Below the pieces are notes generated by a model that was not told the DNA's origin, made no database searches, and saw only the letters and a program-made list of their open reading frames with translations. From Acanthopleura granulata (lineage: Eukaryota; Mollusca; Polyplacophora; Chitonida; Chitonidae), in the NCBI GenBank assembly GCA_016165875.1, contig JABBOT010000007.1, positions 18,406,447 through 18,470,446 on the forward strand: DNA of 64,000 nucleotides, read 5' to 3'. Position 1 is the stretch's first letter. Each line of letters starts with the position of its first letter. Of this stretch, positions 1 to 12,200 are shown piece by piece. The position numbers and the translations under genes are program-made.

Positions 1-205
1 ATATTTTTTTAGTTACATGACGAGGAGTCCTGAGGATGTATGTATACATGTGTATATACTGTGTCTTATGGCAGAGTCCATGCCGCTAAATTTCTGCCAC
101 CACTGCAACATCATTTTTTTGGCACGACCCGACCGAGGATTGATCCCAGATCTTCCGACCTCCGGGAGGACGTTCTAACCAAAACGCCACTGTGGCGGTC
201 CAGAT
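1..205 (-). mobile_element. tRNA-derived SINE, family B (cut by window edge)
   Basis: On the minus strand a tRNA-like head (GGTTAGAACGTCC, then a GGGATCAATCC B-box) at 205-120 is followed by a tail with CATGGACTCT and GACACAGTATATA. The same head and tail occur at 40281-40610. Confidence 0.6.
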
Positions 206-1769
206 ATTAAATCATAAGTTTCGTGAATGACATTTATTACAATAAAAATAGCAAAGAATCAAGTTTTTTAGTGTTTCTTTTCTTTTTTCTCAAAGTGTAG
301 GTTAGGAGACACTGTCATATAGGTCAGTGCAAATATATTCATGTGTAAATGTGACCACCAGGAAGATTTTTTCCTACTGTGTGTAGCTTTCGGTGATCTG
401 CCGTATAATAAGCTTTTAACCCAGACTTTACGCTAGTGTTTTGTTACAGATGCGAGACTGCGGCAGAGAGCTGTGTCAGTCATCACTAGCTGTTATCCTA
501 GAATCAGATGGGGCAGACGGAGCAAAACGCCTCGTGAGCAGATCAGAGCATTGGCTGATGACAGAGCAGATAGCGCGGCACAGTGGTATATCTATCCGAC
601 GGTAACCCACACCAGTTAGCGCCAGTCTGTTTCCTCACCAACACGGAGCCATTGTGCTAGGGGGAGGACAACGGGTCGCTAATAGTTCCTAACGACTTTA
701 CCAGACTTTCTCGAGTCAGTGGAAGGAGTTAAGAAAACACTGGCGGAGCTGTCTTTATAGTGTCTCTAGCGGTCTCCTAATCAGCGGGTTATGTCAACAA
801 TTGACACACTCTGCGCATTACCGTGGCATAGTGTCACGTGAACCTCGGCCTCGCGCGCTCACGTTACCGGATGTAAGACTGTCGTCTGCCACTGCGGCTG
901 TCACTCAGCTTTGTAATAGAACTTAACCACAGATGACTTATTAGGTATAGGTCTTACATAAGTAACAGTTTGCAATCTGTTTGTCAGTGTTGGTGCTTTA
1001 AGAAGTCATGTCTAATCTTATTCACCATCTTCCTCCAAAAAAACGACGCCACGAATTCCTGATATTGAATGAAGTCAAGCCTACTTCATTAGCCATTTGC
1101 AACTAAGCGCCTGATGATTCATGGGTCGTATGGATGATTTATGACATTTTCAAGTGCTGTCCCAGCATGCCATATAAGATCGGATGTAGCTAGCAGCGTT
1201 TGGTGGACCTAATTAAAATTAAACAACACCATATACATGTATACATGTATGGAGCTCTTAAGACTGACATTTCACGGAAAACCTTCAGCGATATGAACCA
1301 ATAAACAAAACAAATAACACACAAAAAGCTCCCCTAAGTATCGCATCAAAATCCAAAGAATAGGTATAAAAAAATAAAACAACCACGCCCCCCCCCCCCG
1401 CCCGAAAAAGACCCCAACTAATAATTGCATTTACATTTTTCTTCACACGAAATAACATAAAAGCAGATAGCGACCAAGTATGAAATAGTCATCTATCGAC
1501 AATCCATGTTGAAACTGTTGAATATATACACAATATCACACATTATTATCAACCAACATATGATCAAGGCTGAGGATAAGAATATAAAGCTTGCTTGATT
1601 CAAGCTGCATAGGCCTATGACGTGTATACAGCTTTATCCAGCAGGCCCACTGGCTTCACAGGTAAAATACATAAGCAAAACACCGATAATCTAGGCAAGG
1701 ACACTAGCCTGATTTGCCCAAATCCTGTCTGTGACTCCCGTGCGTTGATGTGATAAATAATGACCACAG
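206..1769. other. Flanking sequence, no supported gene
   Basis: AT-rich sequence with a C-run at 1389-1399. A short plus-strand open stretch after the acceptor-like TTGTTACAG at 449 (450-605, 51 codons) is the only exon-like piece and is compatible with chance. Confidence 0.5.
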
Positions 1770-2200
1770 TTATACCTCTGATAGTTCAGTGCCTTGACGT
1801 GACACAAAAGTGACCAACGTTTAGTCGGCGACAGGCCTGTGCCTTGGTGCGATACAACAACGACAACCGTTTTGTCGGCTACAGTTCAATGACACGGTGC
1901 GATACAACAATGACCAACGTGTCGTTGGTGACAGTCCAGTGCCGTGGTGTTATACAACAACGTTTTTGTCGACCAACGTTTTGTTCCTGACAAGCTAATT
2001 CCTTGGTGTGACACAACAATGACCAATGTTTAGTCGGTGAAAGGCAATGCAGTGTTATACAACAATGACCACCGTGGCTGTCGGTTACAGGCCAGTTCAT
2101 TGGTGTGACACAACAACGACCAACCTTTTGTCGGTGAGAGTTCAGTGCCTTGGTGTGATGCAGCAATGCATGGCCAACGTTTTGCCGGCGCATTTCTGTG
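1770..2200. repeat. Minisatellite, about 50-base unit
   Basis: About eight diverged units with the core GTGATACAACAATGACCAAC followed by GTTTAGTCGG. Spacing between cores is 45-60 bases. It keeps long open frames on the minus strand that I do not regard as genes. Confidence 0.8.
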
Positions 2201-2446
2201 ATGTAACGGTAAAAGTTTAGTCTGTGACATGACAGTCCGTTCCATAGCCATGAGACCACGATGACATAAGACCACTTCACCATACTATTTATTCACTCAT
2301 GTCTGTTTTGTTTTTACACAAAAGGTTATGTTTATAATGTCATAATGACGACCCTACAATGCAATTATACAGGATGACAATATGGAAATAATATGTGAAC
2401 TTGTCTTTATTAGCTATTAAATGATTCAAAGGGGGGGGGGGGGCAG

Positions 2447-2700
2447 ACAGGGTTAGCGCACTAGTGTAGCGCAATGATACATGTTCCTCTGACCAAACCA
2501 ATCGGTGTGAGTTCAAGCCCAGCTCATGTTAGCTCCCTCTCCGATCATGCGTGGGAAGGTCCGCCAGCAACCTGCGGATAGTCGTGGGTTTCTGCTGGGC
2601 TCTATCCATTTCCCTTCCACCATAATGCTGGCCGCTGTCCAACAAGTATAAGTGAAATATTCTCGAGTACGGCGTAAAACACCAATGAAATAAATAAATG
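2447..2700 (+). mobile_element. tRNA-derived SINE, family A, full length
   Basis: The head GGTTAGCGCACTAG has an A-box-like start, with B-box GAGTTCAAGCCC. A conserved body (GTGGGAAGGTCCGCCAGCAA) and the tail GAGTACGGCGTAAAACACCA, then ATGAAATAAATAAAT, follow. The most frequent dispersed repeat in this window. Confidence 0.85.
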
Positions 2701-3015
2701 GGCCCAAAATCAAATTAAATGTTTCTGGTTTGAAGAATGATTGGGCCTTAAATTCTGTACACACGATAGATTAACACGATTTTACACGTAGCGTTGTAAA
2801 TGTTATACATTCCCGTGGTGAATTTCGTCGTACATGACGTTAAGTAGTAAATCCTATCAGCGCATGCCCACTCGTGCTTACATGCACTGTGCCGATGAAT
2901 TGGAGGGCTCTGCTTCCAGTGATGAGTGTGTTCATGGAACAGCTTACACCGAATGCCCATTTAAACTTGTGTATTTCGTATCTGTACTTGTGGAACACCT
3001 TTGACCACAATGTCA

Positions 3016-3021
3016 TTTAAT
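3016..3021 (-). terminator. Possible poly(A) signal of the RTK gene
   Basis: An ATTAAA hexamer on the minus strand, about 145 bases after the RTK stop codon. It is the nearest plausible cleavage signal. No other support. Confidence 0.25.
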
Positions 3022-3164
3022 GTCATTAGCTTGTCTCATTGCCGAATACGAAAACTCTTATATGACCATACAGACGCTGGGTGGGTCAGGACCATTAAGA
3101 TTAGACAGAGAACTTGATAATAACACGCATGGCGAGCAGAATCACTGATGTAGGCCTTCATCAC

Positions 3165-3236
3165 TCAGTTATCGTCTTTGGCCATTTCAATCTCTGCAAA
3201 CCGGTAATCGTCTTCCCGATGAAGATTCATATATAC
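3165..3236 (-). CDS. RTK exon 17: last coding exon with YMN motif
   Basis: Found by phase and splice signal rather than length. Acceptor AATATTTGCAG is followed by 23 codons and TGA at 3167-3165. It encodes [18 protein letters not shown] and five more residues. Tyr723-Met-Asn fits the pY-x-N class bound by GRB2-type SH2 domains, and its position after the kinase matches the Tyr-Val-Asn tail of Tie1/Tie2. Tyr732 is a second possible site. Confidence 0.8.
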   Translation of the reverse strand, partial: VYMNLHREDDYRFAEIEMAKDDN

Positions 3237-6200
3237 CTGCAAATATTGAAAAAAAAACAAAAAAAACCGGATTTTTGTAATATGAATCACACTTTCAGTA
3301 TTCTAACCATCTGTCACTGAAGATCTGTTGTCCAAAAGGCATGCAGCTGTTTGTATATAAGGTTGTGCAGGTTTGCTGCGTTGCAGTATAGACCTACATG
3401 CCACAGAAATATTAACATTACACTTATTTATTTGCATGGTGTATCAACTCAATATGTCAATTTATTTGCCAACTGAAAGAAACTAACTGTAAAAGCTGCA
3501 CCCGAAGTGGCAGCTGAACTAGCACAAGTGGATTTACTGGTCAAGGACCAACTTTCCAGCGAAGGCAACGTTGTTCACGAAGAATAGATAAAGGAAACAA
3601 TCAGGGTTTATCGCTGCTGCCTTTCATTTTACAAAAGTTTTTCTTGTGCAACATAAAACTCACTATGCGGGATAGAAGACATATATAACCTGCCCAACAA
3701 AGACAAGCTATAGTTTTGTATCACAACCTTGCCGTTGAAAGTCATATAAATGGTGGGATCAATAACTACTACACGTTATCGTCAACACATAACATTGACT
3801 GTTTTGCTAGATCTGTTATAAATGTGTAATTTGAAATTCTAATGGTTATTAGTCCACTTTTCGCAAAGCCATCTCAAGTTTGGTGCTTTCTTGTCGTTTA
3901 CGTTATCTATTTTCCTAGCCACCGCACGAAACTATCGGCTTGTACGAAATAATAGAAAGAACGATGGAGGTAAACACTTTGGGAAGATTATGTTTGATCG
4001 GGAATACCCTCTGTACGCCACGCACCTGTCGATCCTCCATCATCTGTTCAAGCCTTGTACAAAGCTCTGAGAAGGTGGGTCTGTCCTCAGGTACCTCCAT
4101 CCAGCACTGGTACATCAACTCGTACCTGGTCAACAGAAAAAAAGTATCAACAGTTTAGGTGAGGCTACCATCTTAAATCCGTCAGACATATATATTCAAT
4201 GTTTAGAATACATATTCAGACGGACGGGATTTCCCTGTTAAAAGAGGGAAAGAATTAAATTTATTTACGTATCAACATAAAATCTTCTGACACCTCACGA
4301 CAGTGTTTTTCTATTTCTATTCTAGGCTATCTTACGTCAAAAATGTCCCATTTCATTTATTACATTGCCCCACTAAGCCATTACGCCGAAACACCAGGCA
4401 AGGAATCTCGCGTAAGCATTGGTAGTGACAGGCCAAGTGTCTGGTCTGATTCATCTGAGTAATATCCCTAGACTTTATCGTATATGTACAGCTGGGTGAG
4501 ACCAAAGATTGCATTCGCAAAATGCTGAACGTCAGCATAAGCGCACGCACTAAAAAATTCATTCTGTGTAGTGTCTGATACAACCATTATACTTACATGT
4601 CTAGATAGAAATAAAATAACAGGTGTCTCTTCCCCAGTGTTACATATATTTATAAACATGAGAGTTTTAAGCTTACCAAATAAGAAAAATGTATATCAAT
4701 ATGCAAGCCAACGAGTAGCCAATATTTCTTGTCCATATAAACGTTAGCTTTTTTCCTCTTTCAAGAACAATGGCAAGAGAATCTTGAGAGTAAATGAGGA
4801 GACTTACAGGGCGTCGTCACATCCGGGTGGTTTGGGAAGTCTATAACCATCCAATAGCATGTCATACAACTGTTTGGATTCTATATCAGCGTACGGGGTT
4901 CCGCCCAATGTCGCCACCTCCCACATTAACACCCCGAACGCCCACCTGAAGAACAAACACGGAAGGTCGCCGTCAACTAAATAAGTAAGAGTCGACTTCG
5001 TTGTTCAATCGCATTTTATTGTTACATGATAGCAAATTTCATTTGATTTTGAATTTACAAGTAAAACGTCAAGCAAAAGTCAACTTCGAACTGCAGGTAA
5101 GGCACAACCATAATTGTAAGAAATCAGTGAAATCATTATTCCTTAAGGCAAATACAGAGTATTGTTCATCCTAAGTTTACACTGTTTTTCTGGAATTGTT
5201 TAGCACAGTTTAACCCTGAAAATGTTAGCATGTTACAATTGGGCTATTACAAATATTGCTAGAAAATTTGTCGCAGGGTGAGGCTTGCTTGAGAACTCTA
5301 CCTGCAACCACGCCCTCAAATAGTCGGCAGGTTCATTTTTCCTGAATATGTCGTAGGCATTTCAAACAAAAAAAACCCAATCTTTTATTTCTTAATCATC
5401 TGAAAGCCAGATGATTATATACAGATTAGTGATTAATCCTTAATAGTCAAAGAAGGGGTCACACCCTACAATATCATAACTACTCACACATCACTCTGTG
5501 GAGTGTACGTGCTCCGGAAGAGGGACTCCAGCGCCATCCAGCGGACCGGAACTCGAGTCTGTAATAAAATGACAGGAGTCATAAAACCCTTAAAGCCATG
5601 TTTAAAAGGGTTGTACTAGATGGATAACGTTATATGGATGTGACGAATCCCACCGTTCAAACTGATTAACATCCCTGTACTTCTGAGGACTAACATTAAA
5701 AATTATAAAGATGTTTGTATTTTTGATATTGAAAGCAGCAATTGTGACATGTGAGAAAAGGTTGAAACCAAGTGAAAGGACACACATCTGAACATGTGCT
5801 TCATAGATACATTATAACCATCTACCTTGCCGCTTAACCACTGACGGTTAGGACAAGTTCATATTGATGAAACAAGGTAAATGTGACTCAAATACAGCTT
5901 TCAGTACAGTCATACTCACGTTCGTTGACTTGATGTAAGTGTCATCATTTTTGGACAGTCCAAAGTCCGCCACTTTCGCCGTCAGGTAGTTATCAAGAAG
6001 GATATTTCTAGCAGCCACATCCCGGTGAATAATCTGCAAATATCAAATATTGTTTGTAATGTCCGTAGGAGGGGCATTTAGAACTTGTGTGTCAAGCAAC
6101 ATTTATGTATTTGATTTATTTGATTGGTGTTTTACGCTGTTCTCAAGGATATTTCACTTATACGACGGCGGCCAGCATTATGGTGGGAGGAAACCGGGCA

Positions 6201-9200
6201 GAGCCCAGGTCAAGCTCACGACCATCCGCAGGTTGCTGGCAGACCTTCTCACTGCGCCTGGAAAGGAGGCCAGCATGAGCTGGACAAACCCATAGCGACC
6301 GCTTGGGAGACAGGCCCCTGGGTTATTGCGCTGCACTTGTCAGCAACATTGCATTTGGCCTTATCCGATGTATTGTATCACTCAATTTAGAAGTGAGTAT
6401 ACAAATCAAGATATTGAGCGAGATGAAATTATCACGCCACACAACTAATAACCCTTGACCCGTGAGACCACGCTTCAGTCTTACCACCTTCATTAATGTC
6501 AAATACACCCTAGTCTGAGAACAGCTTCAAACAACAGGCAGATAAACCAAATTACAAATATGTTGGCTGAAAGGCTTTTCTTTAAATTTATAGTTCTGGT
6601 TCATGTGAACCGCCTTACCTGCTTGAAGCCCAGATGCTTCAGCCCCCTGGCGGCATCTAGTCCAAATCCCAGAAGCTTGGTCTGGGTAAGGGAGGTAACT
6701 GATGCCAGATTGCTGTAGGTAGTGGGACCACTCGACCGACTTTTTCTCAGGAAGGTTCTCAAGTCACCATTGGAGGCAAATTCCAGTGCGACATAGAGAG
6801 TCTCTGAAACAGATGACACTTCGTTAATATACAACGTGTTGCTACTGGAATAAACCAGAGCTGTGCATCTTCTTGATGTTTACACTGAGCACTGGCTAAT
6901 GGTATACATTGGTTCAGTATTATAATGGCTTTAAAGTTTGTTAGATGATCTGGTCACACAAATGAACTTGTATTTCAAATAATGACTGCATTAGGTCAAA
7001 TGACGCCAGCGTGCCTTATATGCTCTGCAAAGGAACTGAGCAAAACAGAGTGGTATAATTTATTTATTTATTTGATTGGTGTTTTACGCCGTACTCAAGA
7101 ATGTTTCACTTATATAACGGCGGCCAGCATTGTGGTGGGAGGAAACCGGGCAGAGCCCAGGACTAAACCCACGATCATCCCCAGATTGCTGGAAGACCTC
7201 AGTGGTATAAGTCCAACGTGGTAACATGGAGACAGAGGCAAAACAACAGCTTTGAATTACGTGGGAAAAGACAAAAAATAAAAAATTACAACACAACAGC
7301 AAGACCTAAAGGGAGCATTTGGACAGTCTTGATTGCTTCAATTCCAGGTGCAGGGTGTTCATTATGCATGGCTATCTACATATCAAATATCATAGCGTCA
7401 CATCAGATGAAGTGTAGTGAAGTGGACGGAAGAGTAGGCATTCAGTTTGACAAAAAAGTAGAGCAAATTTATTGTGACCCAATTTTTTTGGCGTAGTTCC
7501 GGTGCATTATTAATCTCATCTGCATTTGAGGAGGATGGCGAACGCCGTCTTGTGTATAGTCCCACCGTGCAATCTCGATACATATGTATCATTGCAGTTT
7601 TCAATATCATGTCCGTTATACTGATTCAAGACAGCTTTCTCGGATGTTTGTTAAGAGGCTGTATGAGGTATAACGTAGAGGCAGGGTTTACATTCCTAAA
7701 ATGAGTGAAATCATTTTCTAGCCACTATTTATGAACAGAACCTTCTCCAGTTTATAGTGTTACAAAGTAAGCTAACAGATTTATGAAAGAGAGAGCTTAG
7801 TGGGAATTAAATCTGTTTTGTTAAGGAGTTCAAGCTGACTAAAGTTAACCATGTTTATATCTTCTCTGGAGGTATTGCTGCGTATCCACAGAATCGATTT
7901 ATTGAATAGCTGGTCGAAACTAAAAACCTTACCAAGCTTAACTCACTTTTTTTTCACTCAAGCAATGGCTGGAGAAACTGCAAAGTAACTAAAGAATTGA
8001 CCTGAATATTCAGAGTAACCTTGCGCAAGCAATGTCCCGTGAACAAGTAAACTTTTATAAAACTATTTCCGTTTCTCAAACCCTAAACTAAATTTATTTA
8101 CACCCTATTTTATGTCATGAATGAATAACACTAACGCCACTTCGACAACGTTTCAGCCGTATCGTCGCGACTGAAATTTATATAAAGAACAGTTTTAGAG
8201 GGGTTCAGAGATGTATTTAATAAACAAGTACTGTCACCAGGATTCAGATTTGTTGGTTGTAAATGTTAAATCTAAAACCGATAAAATCTTTGAAAAAATT
8301 GCACATGCACATTGAGCATGCGCTTGAGATTTTCTATATCCACATTGAAATATATGGGTACACTGGGGATTGTGTGTATCCCTTATTTCTAACCTTGATA
8401 CCATGGCGAAAAGTACTTTAGGATGTCCTCTCAGATTGACAAGAAGCCTAACAACACTGAACTTGGAAGAGAGCCATCGACAAAGTGTCAGTTACCAATT
8501 CAGACACTTAGTCATAACACAGGATATTTTTTATGAACTTTAGCTGAGACTAAGCTTGCGAAATCTCAAAATGAGCTACGCAGACATTACATGCACCGCT
8601 GACAAAAAACAGTTGTGGCTGGCTCCATACTTACCGCCCACGTGGCAGTAACCGACCAGACAGATGACATTGGGATGACAACCAATCGATTTCAAGATCT
8701 TCAATTCGTTCATAAAGTCATCTTTATCTTTCTGTGAAGCATTTTCTGTGAATAAAAAGTTCGTAAAATCACTCACAGGTTCTCGGTAATTTCGTCGACT
8801 AGTTGTAAATGTCTACATCATTATAATACGCATACAATTCTCTGGAAAAAAGACCAAACTGATCACAACAGCTTATTCAGAATTCTGGAACAGCGAATCC
8901 GAGCATGTGGCCAACAAATTCAAGCGCATACAGTGTTGGATATGTTATCATTACTACAGCTCATTGAGGAACCACATGTCGGTTCAAAGATATTAACCCA
9001 ACATAGTAGAAAACATGTACAAAAGTACTATCAAATAACTTCGATGTTTTTTTTAAAGCTACTTTCCTTAGTTGAATGGAAGCTGCGGTTAGTCCATACT
9101 TGCCGAATTCCAGCTGGGTAACTCAAATGTATGCTCGTCAACATGCTAAAAGGACAAAAATTTCAATTATTTTAACTGGTTCATCTTTAAACTAGAATTT

Positions 9201-12200
9201 CCACCTTATTTCCGATATCACTGTACTCTCTCACATGTATGGGTGACTACAGTTTTAAAATGCATCAGTAATTTGTTTTACCTCGCAGTGATTTTACAGC
9301 GACTTGCACTTTCTTCCTTTCCTTGATGACGTATCCTTTCCGGACTTTGCCAAACTGCCCATTGCCGAGCATCTCGCGAGTGATTTTAAACCTGGATCGG
9401 TCTAGTTCCCACAGAATGTTGTGAAGAGGTTCGTACACGTGTGGAGCCTCATCCACTGTTGACTGAGACTGAAGAAAAAGTCACAGAATTTAATGTTACA
9501 AAGTGGTTTTTACACGTGTGGAGCCTCATAAACTGCCGACTGAGAGCGCAGAAAGAAAGAAACAACTCTTTTATTGTACACAATTGCGCTTTAGTTCAGA
9601 CCCATTACGCCTGATCGCCTTTAATTCGGTCTTCTTGATCTGCTTTTGAAAGTGAGATTTAACAACATTAAGATTCATACCCCGCGATATTGGCCCGGAG
9701 ACCCAGCACTTATTAAGTCGGCGACAAGGCTATGGATTTCTGACGAACTCAGGCCTGCCGTGTTTGACGCGGAAAACACATTGCCAACAGAAATGAAAGA
9801 GATACTTGTTCGGGAAATAGATACTTTAATTAAAGTTATTTACTGAAGGCTTTTAATGACCAGGATATATTCTGAGATAACTGAACCATGCATTATGAAC
9901 TCAAAAATGTAACATTACCCTTCGTGACGAGATTTTTGTGTAATGTTGCTGTCTATCAGTTTATCTATTAGACATGGACTTCTCTTTTGACACAAATTCG
10001 AACACTTGGACAGCTGCTAAAATCTGGAGGGAAATAGCGAAGCGAGGATGAGATATTTACATTTCCCGAGTCGCACAACACCATCGGATCTCGGATTTTT
10101 CTGTTTCGTAATGGCCGGACGTGCAGATGGTAAATCGCTATGATTACCAGTCCGGCGACCAATACGAGGACAGCGACCGTCAGGAGGGGAATCACAAAAC
10201 TCGGGCTTGAATCAGATCGGACCACATTGACGGGAGTCCGCACCGTAAGCACTGTTCAAAGAAAATGCAATGAATATAATCATAAAATGTAAAAGTCACA
10301 GAACATCATCAACAACATCGTATTTTACTTTAAATGTCACAAAGAACTAACATCATCATACCTTAAACGCTTAAATTTGAAAAAAAAAGTTAGACAGACC
10401 TAAGTATGTATTAGAATAAAAGTCATAAGATATTACTGGTGCCGGAAAAGGCCGAGATTCTGATAGATGCTGGCTTTAATCATAGCTGAGGGCGCGCGGC
10501 AAGGTGCTTCTCTTGTAATCATAAGGACATGGTCTCAGGTCAAGCAGGTGATTTCAAAGATCTCCCTACTTGCTCCAACTTGGCTTTGACCCTGATGACT
10601 TCATGTCTGTATAACAATACGGTTCCTTCCACTCGTGAAACTGACCGCCATCGTATTTAGTATCAGATGATACGATCCGGTTTCTTCAACTCGTGAAACT
10701 GACTGCCATCGTATTTAGTATCAGATGACACGATCCGGTTTCTTCCACTCGTGAGAATGACCGCCATCGTCTATAGTATGACAATAAACAACAATCAAAT
10801 AAATACATGAATCAGCTGACAACAATACCCCTTGTGTCCAGGGCTCCGGGTTGAGCCACAAGTCGAGGGTGTAACAACCATCTTACATATTTCCCGCATC
10901 CATGAGGTAGGTAGCTTTTCCCGTGCAAGGCCGATTCGGGGTCCAAGTCGAACTGACTATTGTCCTGTTGTAATACCTGAGTACTACCTTAACAGTTTGC
11001 GTACAAATCGTCACCACCACAGCTTGGACCCGAGATACTTTGGCCGGGAAAAGTTCCCCATCCTCTCACCTGTTTGCTGTGGATCCAGTTCCCTCTCACT
11101 GCAGTACTCTGACACCCAGCCCTCCCGACACCCGCCGGGACACAGCCCAGTCCGGCGGTCACAAGTGGTCCCGTACTCACAGTTCCCACAGTGGTGCTGA
11201 CAGTCCTCACCGTAATAGTCCTCCTGACATTCTACACAACAGAAAATAGGTTGATTTGAATCACTGAAATTTGAAACTGGATAAATCACAGCTTTGTCAC
11301 AGAAGACTTCATATAATTCATTAAGAACAAAGCAGGTATCTCACTGAGCTAGGCTTAAGTGGTGATCATATTATGGTCATCTCTTGGTGAATGTACGTCT
11401 GATACCACCTACTACCCCCTAGAAACTGTCTCATCTGCGTGATAGTTGTATTTGGTGAACCTTTCGCACATTTATCACACAAGAACCCAAACCAACCACG
11501 TATCCCAGACGTGTGTAAGCTTTACCTACCTTCATCACAGAAGACTCCATCCCACCCCGCAGCACATCCTTGTAGACAGACCCCGTTGATCTGCTCACAT
11601 GACGTCCCCACGACACAATGGCCGCATGTCTGACTACAGTTCACACCGTACGTACCACGATCGCACTCTGCATGCAACAAACCCAGAATCAGGGATTTAA
11701 TCACGGACTACAACGGGTAACATTTTCCGGGCAACGGCAACACTTTCCCAAGCTGAACTGACTATCGTTCCCTTGCAATGAATTAGTTAATCGTGCTATC
11801 AGCTATACATAGGTAGCAATGGATAACAAACTACACAGTTAGGACCCGGATTATCATAGGCGGTAGGAGTTATCACCTCCTCTTTCGGGAGAAATGAATC
11901 TAACTCCCATGATTAATGGCGGTACTTTGAGAGATCTTTTGGCCTTGGGGTTTGGCAACTTCTGCCACTTGGTCAGGTGGGCATTAATTTTAAGAAGTGG
12001 TTTCGAAGTTTACAGTGAGATATGCATTGGTTGGTGTTTGGTAAAACATGATCTGTTGTGAAGGTGGTACCTCCAGATCACTAATATGTTTTTACTGACC
12101 ATATAGGCCATGATTTCCACCATCACAACATCAAGCTTTGTAGATAACTAATGACTGAAAGCTTTTGATATGTTTTGAAAGAGGTCAAATAGTGACGTTG

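Noticed and set aside
450..605. Plus-strand exon of 51 codons after TTGTTACAG
   Set aside because: Length is compatible with chance, the donor is mediocre, and no neighbouring exon or known domain was found.
1879..2283. 134-codon minus-strand frame
   Set aside because: It is carried entirely by the 50-base minisatellite; no domain, no splice context.
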